Source of the DNA: Hyaloscypha bicolor E
Lineage: Eukaryota; Ascomycota; Leotiomycetes; Helotiales; Hyaloscyphaceae
Assembly: GCF_002865645.1 (NCBI RefSeq)
Contig: NW_020194615.1
Location: forward strand, 806,001-870,000
Length of the DNA: 64,000 nucleotides
Direction of reading: 5' to 3'
The notes under the pieces are model-generated. The model was not told where the DNA came from. It saw only the letters and a program-made list of their open reading frames with translations, and searched no databases. Numbering within the stretch: the stretch's first letter is position 1; every line of letters begins with the position of its first letter. A program made the translations under genes and the position numbers. Below are positions 46,677 through 58,900 of this stretch, piece by piece.

Positions 46677-46995
46677 CGTGATTACTTGATTTGGTGCTTG
46701 ACGTCAAAATGCCAAAGGTTTGCTTTCGAGTAAGGAGACTGCTTTCGTGATCGGTGGGGGAGCGTCAGCCGATTCATCCTTGAATATCAGCAGGTATGCA
46801 TGTTAGGGGTGAAAAACCTGAAAGAAAGCCTGAAAGAAAGCCTCACGCAAATTTTTCAATGACTGCGCCCTGACACAGGTTACCTCACAGATGTTGGGCC
46901 GCAAATGACGAGCCACTAGTCGTTATAAGTAATTATCTAGCGGCACGCCATGCACAGCCCCGAGCTGCCACAGGGTTCACCGATCCCGGCCCCAC
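46677..46995. promoter_or_regulatory. Divergent promoter region
   Basis: Between the two-TM protein gene and the AAA+ gene. If the AAA+ protein starts at 47170 or 47233 the shared region is about 0.5 kb. A duplicated CCTGAAAGAAAG occurs near 46818 and 46830. Confidence 0.5.
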
Positions 46996-49596
46996 ATGAG
47001 CGCTGCATATCTACTCGGTCACAATAAACATTACCTTGACAAAAAAAAGCCCCCAAAGAGATGGGCAGGCAGTGGCTGTGTACTGATCGTCATTGAGGCC
47101 TTCTGCTTTGGTTCGACCTTTTCCTCCTGTTTCAGTGATTTCATTTCTGAATGGATCATCTCGGATTTCATGCTATCTATCGCTCGATCACGTCCGATTG
47201 TAAACCGGCAGGAACAACATCTTCAAGGCAATATGGAAGATGATTTCATGGAAGACAACTTCGAGGAATCATACGAAGACTACACGAAGTTCCGCAAGGC
47301 CCCAGAAAAATCCGATGAGAAGCCACCATACAATTCTGGCTTTGAAGATGTCACCCAGCTCTCCAACTCATACGGGAACACTGGTGATGTTTTCAAAACG
47401 TCTGAAAAGCAAAGTAGAAGTAGCGATGGAAGGAAGAGGTCATCGAAGGGTAAATTCAGTGATGTCTCTCTCCTCTTCAGACGCATCTATCACTATGATC
47501 CCAATAAGGGTGATACATGGACCTTGAGGTTGGAGATCCAGTCCACAATTCTTCGTCAAGCATTCAAAGAGATCGTTCAAGGGTTCACGTCGATCAGTCT
47601 GGAACAAGATCCTATCATGATTACCGAGCCTTTCTCTGACCTATACTTCAATCGAGACCGAATCCAGAAAGCAATCAAAGAGGCAACAGACGACGGACTC
47701 AAGAGAGAGCTTGAGCTGTTGGAAGTATTCCAAAAATCTTATATGGGGAAGACAATCACCGCAATCGAGGCTTCCCTGACGGAGGGCCGGATTAGTGCCG
47801 CAGATCTCTGGTCTCTCTTTCCGGTTGGATCCGAGATCATCTTGCAGAGTAGGGAAGCTCCAGAGAAGACAATGATCTGGTGCGTCGTCGTCAAGAGTTG
47901 CTTTCAACAGAGCAGAGATAATCAACAAGACAATCTGCTGCCTGTGTGGTTGATCACCGCCGAATTTACTAGCTTCGATGGTAAGCAGTTTTTAAAAGTT
48001 GAAAGGCCATTCGGGATTGGAGGATTCCAAGGCGCCAAAGCAATTCGCGCATTGCCCGCCTATCCTCTCGACCTACATCCATTGAAAGAAGAGTTGAGAC
48101 AAAGTCTCATCGAGCGCGGAAAGAAATACGTTGAGCTCTGCACTGGCGATTCCTTACAAACAACCCGTGCAACACAAGGGTCCCACCGCACTTGCTCTGG
48201 TCCTTTCTGGGAGATCTCCGGGGGTGAGAGCCATCCCATGGTTACAAACACCACTACTGGCGTCGACTTCTTTAGCAAACCTACTCGTGAGGTAATAAAT
48301 CCCATTCGCAGCAAGGTGCACAGCTGACATTTGTGCAGCATGAAGGAAGACTCATCGTTGATCCCGCGGGCAAGTATCTTGAGGACCCTCGATTTCGGGA
48401 AACTATTGTTGGTGGATATGCTGGCCCCCGGGAGGGGCCGGTCGTCTTGCAGGATAACCAGCGAAACATTAAGTCTGTTCTCGGTGCTGATGACATGGGT
48501 GGGCTAACTGGAACCAATCTTCAACCCGAAGACTTCCTCACAGCGCCAGCAACTATTGTAGCCTATTCCTTGAAGTTCAAGAGATGGGGTCTCGTTATGG
48601 TTGACTCTGTGAGGCCTATTGTCTGGAAGCAAGGAACATACGATATGCTGCAAATGGACAAGAAACAGAAAGAGGTTGTGAGCGGCCTCATTGAGAGCCA
48701 TCATGCTTCTTCTCCTGACTTTGACGACTACATTCCGGGTAAGGGACGCGGACTTGTGTTCCTCCTCCACGGGCCCCCAGGATGCGGGAAAACCATGACA
48801 GCTGGTAAGCTCCTTTCAAAAGCTTTTGTTAGACTCTATATCTGAGATCAAGACAGAAAGTGCGGCTGAAACCCTTCGATGTCCCCTTTACTACATTAGT
48901 GGGGCCGAACTAGGCTTGTTAGATATGGCCTATAGTTACAATAACTCGATCTCGATCGAAGACAAATTGGAACGCATATTCAAAAGGATCGCTCGATGGG
49001 AAGCTATTCTTCTTTTTGACGAGGCTGACACTTTCGTTGCCTCCCGCGGAGGCCATTATTCAGATGGGAAGAAGAATGCATTGACTTCAAGTATGTATTT
49101 TTAGCCTTGTGTGCTCCTTTAAGTACGATTATCGTTGGAAGGGGCTACTAATTTGAATCTAGTTTTGCTGCGTATGATTGAGTATCAGTCTGGCATTATC
49201 TTTCTTACCACCAACAGAATTACCGATTTCGACAAAGCATTATTTTCAAGAGTACACATCACTCTCAGATACGAGCCACTCGTTCCGAAGCAGCGGAGTT
49301 TCATTTGGGAAACAATGGCTAAACAGACAGACTGCGACTTCGATGAGTCCGACTTCGAGAGACTAAGCCGAATTCCGCTAGATGGGCGAACCATTAAGAA
49401 CATCCTGCGAGTTGCCTCGTTGCACGTCAAGATAAGAGAGCGTAATGCAAAGAGCTCGGGTTTGAAGATGGGGATTGCTGATGTAAAGGCAGTCTTGCCT
49501 TTTGCTATGGGTGATATCGAGAACAAAATCACTGCTCAGAAGGTTGAGGAGTTTTACAATGAGTCGAGCTTGGGCATAGAGGATATAACACTATGA
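46996..49596 (+). CDS. Fungal AAA+ ATPase (DUF7025-type N-terminal region)
   Basis: Four exons (46996-48291, 48339-48804, 48857-49090, 49163-49596) with introns of 47, 52 and 72 bp, all in phase, giving up to 809 residues. The first 79 codons look like translated 5' UTR. Starts at 47170 or 47233 (MEDDFMEDNFEESYEDY) are more plausible. The middle part has the DLWSLF...FDGKQF...RPFGIGGFQGAKAI pattern of the DUF7025 region that precedes the ATPase in these proteins. The ATPase has Walker A GPPGCGKT, Walker B ILLFDEAD, sensor 1 FLTTNRITDFD, a following FSRVHITLRY and a C-terminal lid. The second intron interrupts directly after GKTMTA and restores the expected ESAAE. Such proteins are cytosolic or membrane-associated remodelling ATPases of unknown substrate. 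Confidence 0.88.
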
Positions 49597-49791
49597 GAAG
49601 CGTGGTTAGATCTTTTTGCTTAACTACAAGTGCTATTCTCTTACTCACTTCCGGTGAAAGGGATTTCTGCACTGCTAATTGTCTTCCGCTGAGCTTTCGC
49701 GCAAAATTCCTATTTTAGAGCGGATGCTTGTGGGTCATTAGAGCAAGTTGACATTGATGGACTTGTCTTCCCAATCCTGTACAGGTATATC

Positions 49792-50304
49792 TCACTGCTG
49801 TAGAAATCTATCAATGATTCTAAAATCAGAGATTGACTCCGTTATCTTCCTGCCGTTAACCACTCTTTCGACATTAACACCATGTTCGGCCAGATCGGTG
49901 TATTGACCTAGGCAATCAATGCTCAAGACGACTGCCTTGGAGTTATCAACAATCTCAACAGCCCTTTTTTCAATCCACATTCAGGCCACCTCATCGTCAA
50001 CATCGACTTGGGTGAGGTGCTACGCCCCAGAACAGAAAATCATTGGTCCAGTTTATTCCACTCCAATTACCACTGGATTCCGGGGCAGTATCTCCTGAAA
50101 GTGGCTCATCTGTACCTGTAGCATGGAGTGTTGGAAGTTCAGAGTCGGAGCGGATTTGGTATACATCACGCCTTCTGTAGTAGGCAAAAGCATAGAAGTG
50201 TAGCCAAATTCAATCTCGTGAAAATGACCTATTTGCACTGGTCGGGATTCAAGGATATTAGAGTTAAACCGAACACATTCCCGGGAACTGAATATTCTTT
50301 TCAA
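49792..50304 (-). pseudogene. Gene relic with three RIP-type stops
   Basis: One minus-strand frame gives coherent protein from 50304 to 49792 (FHEIEFGYTSMLLPTTEG, NPVVIGVE, then MWIEKRAVEIVDNSKAVV and ISDFRIIDRFLQQ) but is cut by TAA, TAG and TGA at about 50050, 50020 and 49981. All three are one C-to-T step from CAA, CAG and CGA. The family is not recognised. It follows the AAA+ gene tail to tail and lies at the edge of the AT-rich block. Confidence 0.5.
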
Positions 50305-50940
50305 CTCGCCTGAGGTGCCATGATTTGAGCAAAATTAGGGACAAAGACTTCATTGTGGAACCTAGTTCAGAACTCATGGGTGGTAATCTCCGGTTTGCCA
50401 TAGAATTATCTCTGTTACTTAGTCTCTCGGCAGGTGTTAGAAGAGTGCTTATGGTATCTGCACATGGGCCAGCTAATCCATTTGACGCTGAAAAAAGAAA
50501 GAAAGCGTGAAAACTTGTACTGATGCGGGGGCAGGTGATGAAAGAGATGCTGCTGGGCAGAAAGCTTTCCAATGCTTGCCTTCACGATTGCTATGCGGCT
50601 TTCGGCAATAGAGAATAAATACGGTCGATGGATCAAAAGAATATAGAGCCAAGTAACCGTGTGGAGCTATTCTCGCTGTACAGGAAGCCAATGACATTCG
50701 AGTCAACTGGCCTAGCCGGATTCTCGAACTAAAAAATTACCGAGAGGGACTCAACGTAATCAAGCGCCTCCTAATAAAGTTTCTTGACCTTTGGATAGTC
50801 TCTCGGGAAGGGCCCTTCAGCTCCTAATGCTATAATTTTAGGTCAGTTAACGTGAAGTTAATACTCTATCAACAGGGCCGCTTCGCTAAAATTCAAGCCT
50901 GGCGGCCCTGTGCAAGCTCCGGGGCCAGTCTTTAATTTTG
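50305..50940. other. Transition zone with an inverted repeat
   Basis: Balanced sequence fading into AT-rich DNA. A perfect 10-bp inverted repeat, ACAGGGCCGC and GCGGCCCTGT at about 50874-50921, could form a hairpin or be a transposon end. Scattered short frames only. Confidence 0.4.
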
Positions 50941-53290
50941 CCCTAATCTCGATTCGAGAAGAGAGAGTAACTTTAGCTTTAATATAGAGCTCTTTCTCTT
51001 TTTTAATAAATTATTATATTTCTAATTATATTTATAGAGCTCTTTCTTTTATTTTATAGGCTATTTTAAGCTTTATTTTTAATTATTAAATTCTTTATTA
51101 TTTATAAAATCTTTTATTTAAATATAATTATATTAATATAATATATAAATTAAAAAAAATTATATTATATTTATAAATTTTTATAAAACTTATTTCTATT
51201 TATATAACTTTTTTTTTATAAATTCTTTTAAGCTTTATTTACTCTTATAAGTTTTTTATTATTTATATTTTTATTTATAAAACTATTTTATTTTTATATT
51301 TTAAATTCTTTTTTAGGCTTTTTTTTTAAAAAAATTAGCTTTTATATATAATTATTTACTATTTTTTATTTTATTAATTATTATTATAAATATAGTATTT
51401 AGGATTTAGAAAATATAATAAAAGATTTCTTATAAAAATAATTTAAAGCTAAAAAAGAAAAAACTAAAATATAAGAAATTATAAAAAAAAATATATATTT
51501 TATAATATATTAGTTTTAAAAGAACTTTAGTTTTTTAAATATTTCTAATATATTTTAAATATATTTTTCTAATAAAATAATTATATTATATATATCTAAA
51601 AAATATTTTAAATATTAGATATCTAGAAATTATAATATTATTTTCTTTTTTAAAATAAGCTTGTTTTTAAACTTTATAAAAGCTATTAATTCTTCTAATT
51701 TTATATTATTTTTCTTTTTATAATAAACTAATATTTTAAATATAAATATTATATATAAAAAATAAATATTTTTAATATATAATTTAGGAAAATTAATTAT
51801 TATTTTTATATAAATTTAAATAAATATAATTTTCTTATATAATTTAGCTAATATTATAAGTTTTATAAAATTTTTAGTATATTAATATTATTATTATAAA
51901 AGCTTTATAAAATTAGAGAATTATTATTTAATATTAAAACTAGATATTATACTAAATTCTTATTTTAACTAATTTACTAAATTTTATATTTTGGTTTAGT
52001 TTTTATTAGTTTAATTATAATAACTTATTTAATATTATATTTTTATTTATTATTTACTAATATTAATAAAAGTAATTTTAAATTTATTTAATTTAATAAA
52101 GAATTCTATAAGTTTTTTTATAAGTTTTTTATATAAAAAGCTAAATATATTTCTATAATTTTTAATAGCTTTAGAAAAAAATAAATAATTATATTATTCT
52201 AGAATCTTAAATAAATTCTTTATTTAGTTTTCTAATTTCTAGTTTAAATAATTAGATTTTTAATATTTTATAATAATTTATATTTTATTTCTAATTTTAA
52301 AATTAATTAAATAATAATATTTATTAATATATATTATATATTATTTTTATATTTATTTTATATAATTTTAAATAAATTACTATAATTTATATTATTAATT
52401 TATTAATATTTTAGCTTTATTTCTATTTAGTTTTTTTTAAATAAACTAGTTTTAATAAAAAAGTTCTAATTTAGAAAAATATAAAACTTATAATTCTTTT
52501 TAGTTATAAATAGAAATTAGCTAATAGTTTTATATTAATTTTTATATTAAATTTATTATAAAAATCGAATATAAATTAGAATTTCTAATCTAATATAATT
52601 ATTTAATATATTATATAAAATAAAAACAAAATATTAGCTATTTAATTATAATTATATTTTATATAAGAATTTGTTATAATAAGAATTACTAATTTGAGGC
52701 TAGCATAATTGCTTTACTTAGTCAGAATCTATATATTTACTTCCTAAAGCTTTATACTTTACTTAAGCTCTTTTCTAGCTAGTTTAATTAACTTTTTTAT
52801 TATTTAATATAACTCCCTACTCTATAATCTTTATATATATTAGTTATAAGCCCGGCCTTATACTAACAAGCTTCCTAATTAGTATACTATAGAAAGTATT
52901 CAAAAGCTTATTTAATTTATTTCTTCGAAAATTACACTTCGGTTTGCATTTCTGTTATTAACTACTTAATAAAACTCATTTCTATAGTTTCTACTATTTC
53001 TATAAGCTTAATTGCAATTATATTAGAAGCTATAATAAAGATTATTATTCTAAAGAACTACAGTTTCTAGCCGGACTAATTTAATACTCTCTATAAAGTA
53101 GCCGGTAATAAGGGCATCTGAAATAAGATTAATCTATTTAATAATAAAGTAATTAAAACGAATATAGTAGCTTCTTCCAGGCCTTCTCTTATAATTAACA
53201 AGCTTATACTAAAGGAAATCGAGGATTACTATACTAGATACTAAGTTAAAGTAGAGAATTAGAATAAGAATACTCGACCTATAATTAGTA
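50941..53290. repeat. Extreme AT-rich RIP block
   Basis: 50941-52690 is nearly pure A/T with no motif left. 52690-53290 is less mutated (GAGGCTAGCATAATTGC onward) and may be the remnant of another element, but no protein motif could be read. Confidence 0.5.
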
Positions 53291-55667
53291 TATTAAAGAA
53301 TTATTTAAGTTATTTAAGTTATTTATAAATAATTCATAAATAACTTAAATAAAATAAGAGTAATAAATATCTTAAATAATTTGAGTAAAATAGAATAATT
53401 ATTTATAAATAATATAAATAACTATAAATAACTAAATAGAAGTTATATAAAAGTTAATTAATTATAGTAAATTAATATATATTTAAATTTAAAAAAAAGA
53501 ACTAAGGTATTTATTAAATAGCCTTATATAAGCTAAGCTAATACTTATATAAGGCTATTTAAATACAGATTTTATATTATAAATAAACTAATTATTACTA
53601 AGGTTCAATTCGCTTACTAAGTACTATAACTACCTAATTGGGTAGTAAGGTAATATTAGGTAAAGCTAGGTGCGGGCCCTCCCCGAAGCCATACCAGATT
53701 AGGCTAGCTCAAGTATATATATAGATTATATATATTATTTAAATTATTTATTATTATTTATAAATAACTTAAATAATATATAAATAAAATAAAAGTAACG
53801 GGTTTTTAGCTTAAATAAAATAAAAGTAATAGCTATTATTCTATTCTATTCTATTTATTTAATATACTACCTATAGTTAAGAAAGAATTAAAACTAGTAT
53901 TTCTATAGCCTATAATATTCGGAAATATTAGAAATTACTATTTAGTACTCTTATAGAACTATAAGATTAAGAAACTAGACTAGATAAATAAGCTAGTATA
54001 CTACTATATAATTAGATAATAGCTTTATTAAATAGTTAATATAGAGATTCTTATAAACTCTATTTTAGAACTTAAAGAAAATAAGTAAAGTTCTATTTAT
54101 AAGGTTTTTAAGGCTTTATTAATAAAATATAATTCTATAAATATAGTATAAATTATTATTATTCAAAGAGTATATAGCTCGGTTCTATTATAAATAAGTA
54201 AAGAAGAAGTAAACCCAAAATACTAGTTTACTAATTAGAAAAAGGCATTTAATTATACTAGAGTTTTTAAAATTACTAAAATTAAAAGTATTCTAGTAAT
54301 AATCGAGTTCTTAATAGCCCTCTAGTAGAAACTTGTACTAATCTAGGTAATAGAATAGCTTAGTAATCTATATAGTAAGAATAAACTAGAGCTTCTGATT
54401 CTTATACTCAAATAGTATAGCCAGATATTTAATTAAATAATTTTAGAAAATTAGAATATTAAATACTTAGAAGCTTCTATAATTTTTACTATATTCGGGA
54501 ATTAATCTAGTAAAGAATCGGATAATAAACCCGATTTGGATAAATATAAGTACTATAAGTTCTCTTATAAAAGTACTAAGAACTTTAAGTACTAGTAGAA
54601 CTCACTTAGCTATATTACTATAGAAATTGCAATTACCGGATTAAGTAAAACTTAAATAAAATTCAAGTCTAATAAGAAATAGATTAGAAAGATTTAGGAA
54701 AAACTCTTAATTAAATATTAGAAGAATCTGAAATTTTAGCTAGAAGAGAAATATAGTATAAAAATTACTAGTAAATAAGCTATAGAGAAACCAATATCTA
54801 GTACTAGTTTTAAAAAAAAGCTTAAAGTAGCCGGAACCCAATTTTCTAGAAACTTTAATATTATTTTAGTAAATCTAATATTTATAATTTAGAGCTCAGG
54901 CTAAAAGATTTATATAATACTTAATTTCTTAAGATATTTATTCTTTTAAAACACTTTATTAAATAACTATAATACTATATATCTAGTTAATAATAAGGAT
55001 CTAATTAATTCTAGTACTTTTATTAAAGCGAAAATTAATAATTATATAGAAGCAGAAATAATTAGTCTTCCGATTATTAGATATAGTACTTATATAATTA
55101 AAAATATAGTTAATAGACCTATAAAACTATATACTAAAGATCTAATTCTTTATAATATTATAGTTATTAAAGGGTTTTATATAAATATTATTTCTGAAAC
55201 TTACCTAGTAAAAAAGAAAGCTTAATATTATAGATATAATCTTATAGTTAGACTAGAAAATTATAAAAAGAATATAGTATTAATATAATTAAAATATAGG
55301 TTTAATTTAGTTTTCCTTAAATATAAGCTACTTTTTACTTACTTTAATATTCTAATTAAAATTCCTACTAGTACTAGTAGTATACTTATATTTCTAATAC
55401 TCGAATATTTAATTAGAGCTTAATATAAAAGATTAAGGAAGTATTTTAAGCTAAGAAGTAATTTAGAAAAAAAATAATATATAAAAGTAAGATATTTAGT
55501 TTATAAAGCTTTATAAAAGCTTATTAATTATATATATAATATAAAAATTAAGAAACTAATAAAAATTAGATACAAATTTTATATTTAAATATATATTAGA
55601 TAAGTAATCTTATATAGGCTAACTGAGAGAAAGTCTATTTAACTATTTTAGAGGATCTTATATATAA

Positions 55668-55965
55668 TGAGTATATGTAATAGTATATAAATAGGTATTA
55701 GATATTATAGATCTAGTTTCCTATTTTGGGTATAGCTTGCGATCGGAATTATATAGATTATATGGGATTTCCTAATTAAGTAAAAGGCTTTATATGCCTG
55801 GCTAAGTACTAGGGAATATATAGGGAGATACTCCTAGCTTTGGAAGGGGTATTAATTAGTCTCTTATTAGAATTAATTCTTGGAATTAGTTATATTTATA
55901 AGCATTACTCTATAGCTTACTTACCTTAACTACTTATATATTACCCTGCTATTATATACCTTATA
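55668..55965 (+). repeat. 5' LTR of the nested chromovirus
   Basis: About 298 bp, starting TGAGTATATG; pairs with 62358-62655. It retains more G and C than the 3' copy (TGGGTATAGCTTGCGATCGG versus TAGATATAGCTTATAATCGG). Confidence 0.75.
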
Positions 55966-58900
55966 TTCTAATTAATCTAACTTTCGGGGAGCAGTTTATT
56001 ACGAGGTAGTCAAGCCATTAATAGATAAAACCACTAATAGCTAGAGTATTAACCAGAAGAAGCGCCTCTACTATTACTAGGGTAACCTAGTCAGGTACCC
56101 AGAGAAGTACCTAGTTAGCTACTCTAGCTACTACCTAATTAGGAGAAGGAAGTAGAACTCAGATATCCCCAGAACTAGCTAGCAAGATAATAATAACGGA
56201 GAAGCTAGCGGCGGCTTATTATTATATTACTAAGTTAGAAGCAGAGATATAATAGAGGGAGAATCTAGAGGATTTAGAAGCTTAGATTTACTATCTTAAG
56301 GATATTTGGATATCTATTATAGAACCTATTATACTACTAGTAGTATATTTAGTTTATAGGGCTCTAAAAACCCGAGAATTACTAACTTATAAGGGGAAGA
56401 GTATTAAGGAAGCCCAGGACTTCTTTTACTAGGCAAAGCTAAAATAATATAAAGACGGCAGAATTACCTAGGCTATAGATATAGTAAAGGTTATATATTA
56501 TACTTCCTGCTTTAAGGATATAGCTAGGGATATCTAGAAGTATAGGAAGTAATTAGTAGATATTAATATTACGGATTAAGAGACTTTTATTAAGTTTATA
56601 AAGAATTCTATCTTGGATCCAGAGAACTATAGTAATAATACCCTTACTAAGTTTAAAGATATAAAATAGTAGCTAGGTTAGAGTATCTAAAGCTTTATAT
56701 CCTACTTGAATAGCCTATTAGATAACTTGGGATATACGGGTTTACTATAAGAGCGGAATAACTTATTTAGTAGCTTAAGGCAGGAAATTCGGGACGAGAT
56801 TAATTACTAAGGAAATACTTTATAAGAAAGAAAGAAGCTTATTTCTATAGCCATAAGAATTAAGAATAACTTAAACTAGTTTACTTAATAGGAATATAAT
56901 AATAAGCTAATAAATTAATAAAAGAAAGGAAATTAGAGAAAAGAGAGAGGAAATAATAAAGAGAAACGGAAGAGAAATATATCCCTATTACGAGATTCAT
57001 ATAACCGGGGTAGTAAAAGTATAGTAATAAGGTCTAATATAGTACCTATATTGGGATCTATAAAACCGGATATAACTTGCTTTATTTACTAGAAAAAGGG
57101 TTACTATACTACTACCTGCCCAAATCGGGGAAAACCGACTTGCTATAATTATAACAAGTCTGGCTATAAGGTATATAAGTACCCAGAACTAAAGAAGCCG
57201 GGAAACGGGTATACCCTATAATAGTTATACTCGTTTATACTATAGAGAATAAGGCTCCTAAAACGAGAATAGTAATTAAGGTTACTATTAAGATAAGAAA
57301 AGGTGAGTAAAGAATTAGAGTATTAGTTAATTCGGGTATAGAGGCTAATTATATAAAGAGGAGGTTAGCCTTAGATATAGGTATTCCATTAATATTAAGG
57401 GTAATTCCCTTATCCTTACTAGAGGAAAGGAGGATTTATTTATATAGAGATTATATTCTTGGGATTATTACTAAGGATATACTAGGGAACTAAAAAGAGG
57501 CTAATATATATTTTATATTATATAATTTTAATCTGAATTATATTAATATAATACTTGGATTCCTATAGCTCTACTAGATTAATTTCCTGATTTTCTTTAG
57601 GGAGGCAATATAGAAATACCAGATTTGACTATAGAAGATTAAAGTTCTAAATACCAGGAAGTTTATTAAAGTAATAAAGTATAAGATATATATTTTTCTA
57701 TTAACTGCCTATCCTATAATAGATAGCTAAAGGGTTACTACTATTACTATAAACGGGATAGCTATACTTCCCAGAAAGTATTAGGACCTTTTCCGAATAT
57801 TCTCTATAAAAGCTATAGGTATACTATCCAACTATTATATAATAGAGTATTATATAAATCTGGAACCAGGATTCTAACTACTATATGGTCCTATATATAC
57901 TTTATTAGAAAGAGAGCTTGAAATCCTTCGGGAATATCTTAATACTAGCTTAGAGAAAAAATAGATTCATTATTCTACTAGCCTAGCTAGTACCCTAATT
58001 ATATTTGTTCCAAAGAAAGAAGGCAGCCTATATCTATATATTAACTACCGGAGTCTAAATAGGATTATTATTAAGAACCGAATACTATTACTATTTATTA
58101 GTAAGATAATAGACAGGCTTTATAAAGTAAAGGTATATATAAAGCTAGACTTAAAGAATACTTACTATTAATTGCGAATATAAGAGAGTAATGAGTAAAA
58201 AACGATATTCCAAATATACTATAGATATTTTGAGTACTATATTATATTCTTTAGACTATCTAATACTCCGGTAATATTCCAGGTATATATTAACTATATA
58301 CTAGTAGGCCTTATAAATATTATTTATATAATCTATCTGGATAATATTTTAATTTATTTAGAGAATCCAAAATAGTATATAATAGCGGTCTAATATATAC
58401 TCGAGTAGTTATAGTAATACTAGCTCTTTATAAACTTGGCAAAATACGAGTTTAATATAAAGAGGGTAAAGTTTCTGGGATTTATAATTAGCCTAGATAG
58501 TATAGAAATAAAGGCTAGCCGGGTTATAGCTATTAGAGAATAGCCGGCCCCAAAAAATAATATCCGAAAAGTCTAAGTATTTCTGGGTTTTACTAACTTT
58601 TACTAGAGGTTTATCTATAGATATTCCAGGGTAGTAAAAGAGTTAACTAATTTACTAAAAACTAGCGGAAAACTATTATATTAGTTTAGCTAGACAAATA
58701 AGGTAAATAAGGCTTTTAGGGAGCTATAAATTATATTTATAATAGTACTAATCTTTTATTATTTTGACCTAGCCTTAAAGATTTATATAGAAACGGATAC
58801 TTTAGGATTTATAGTTATAGATATAATTTCCTAGCTTTTTAGTAAGGAAATAGAAGCCAGATAGTACCTTATTACTTTCTATTTAAAAAAGATAACTATA

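Noticed and set aside
46996..47232. N-terminal 79 codons of the AAA+ frame as real protein
   Set aside because: They lack homology-like character and precede a much better acidic start at 47233; kept only as the maximal frame.
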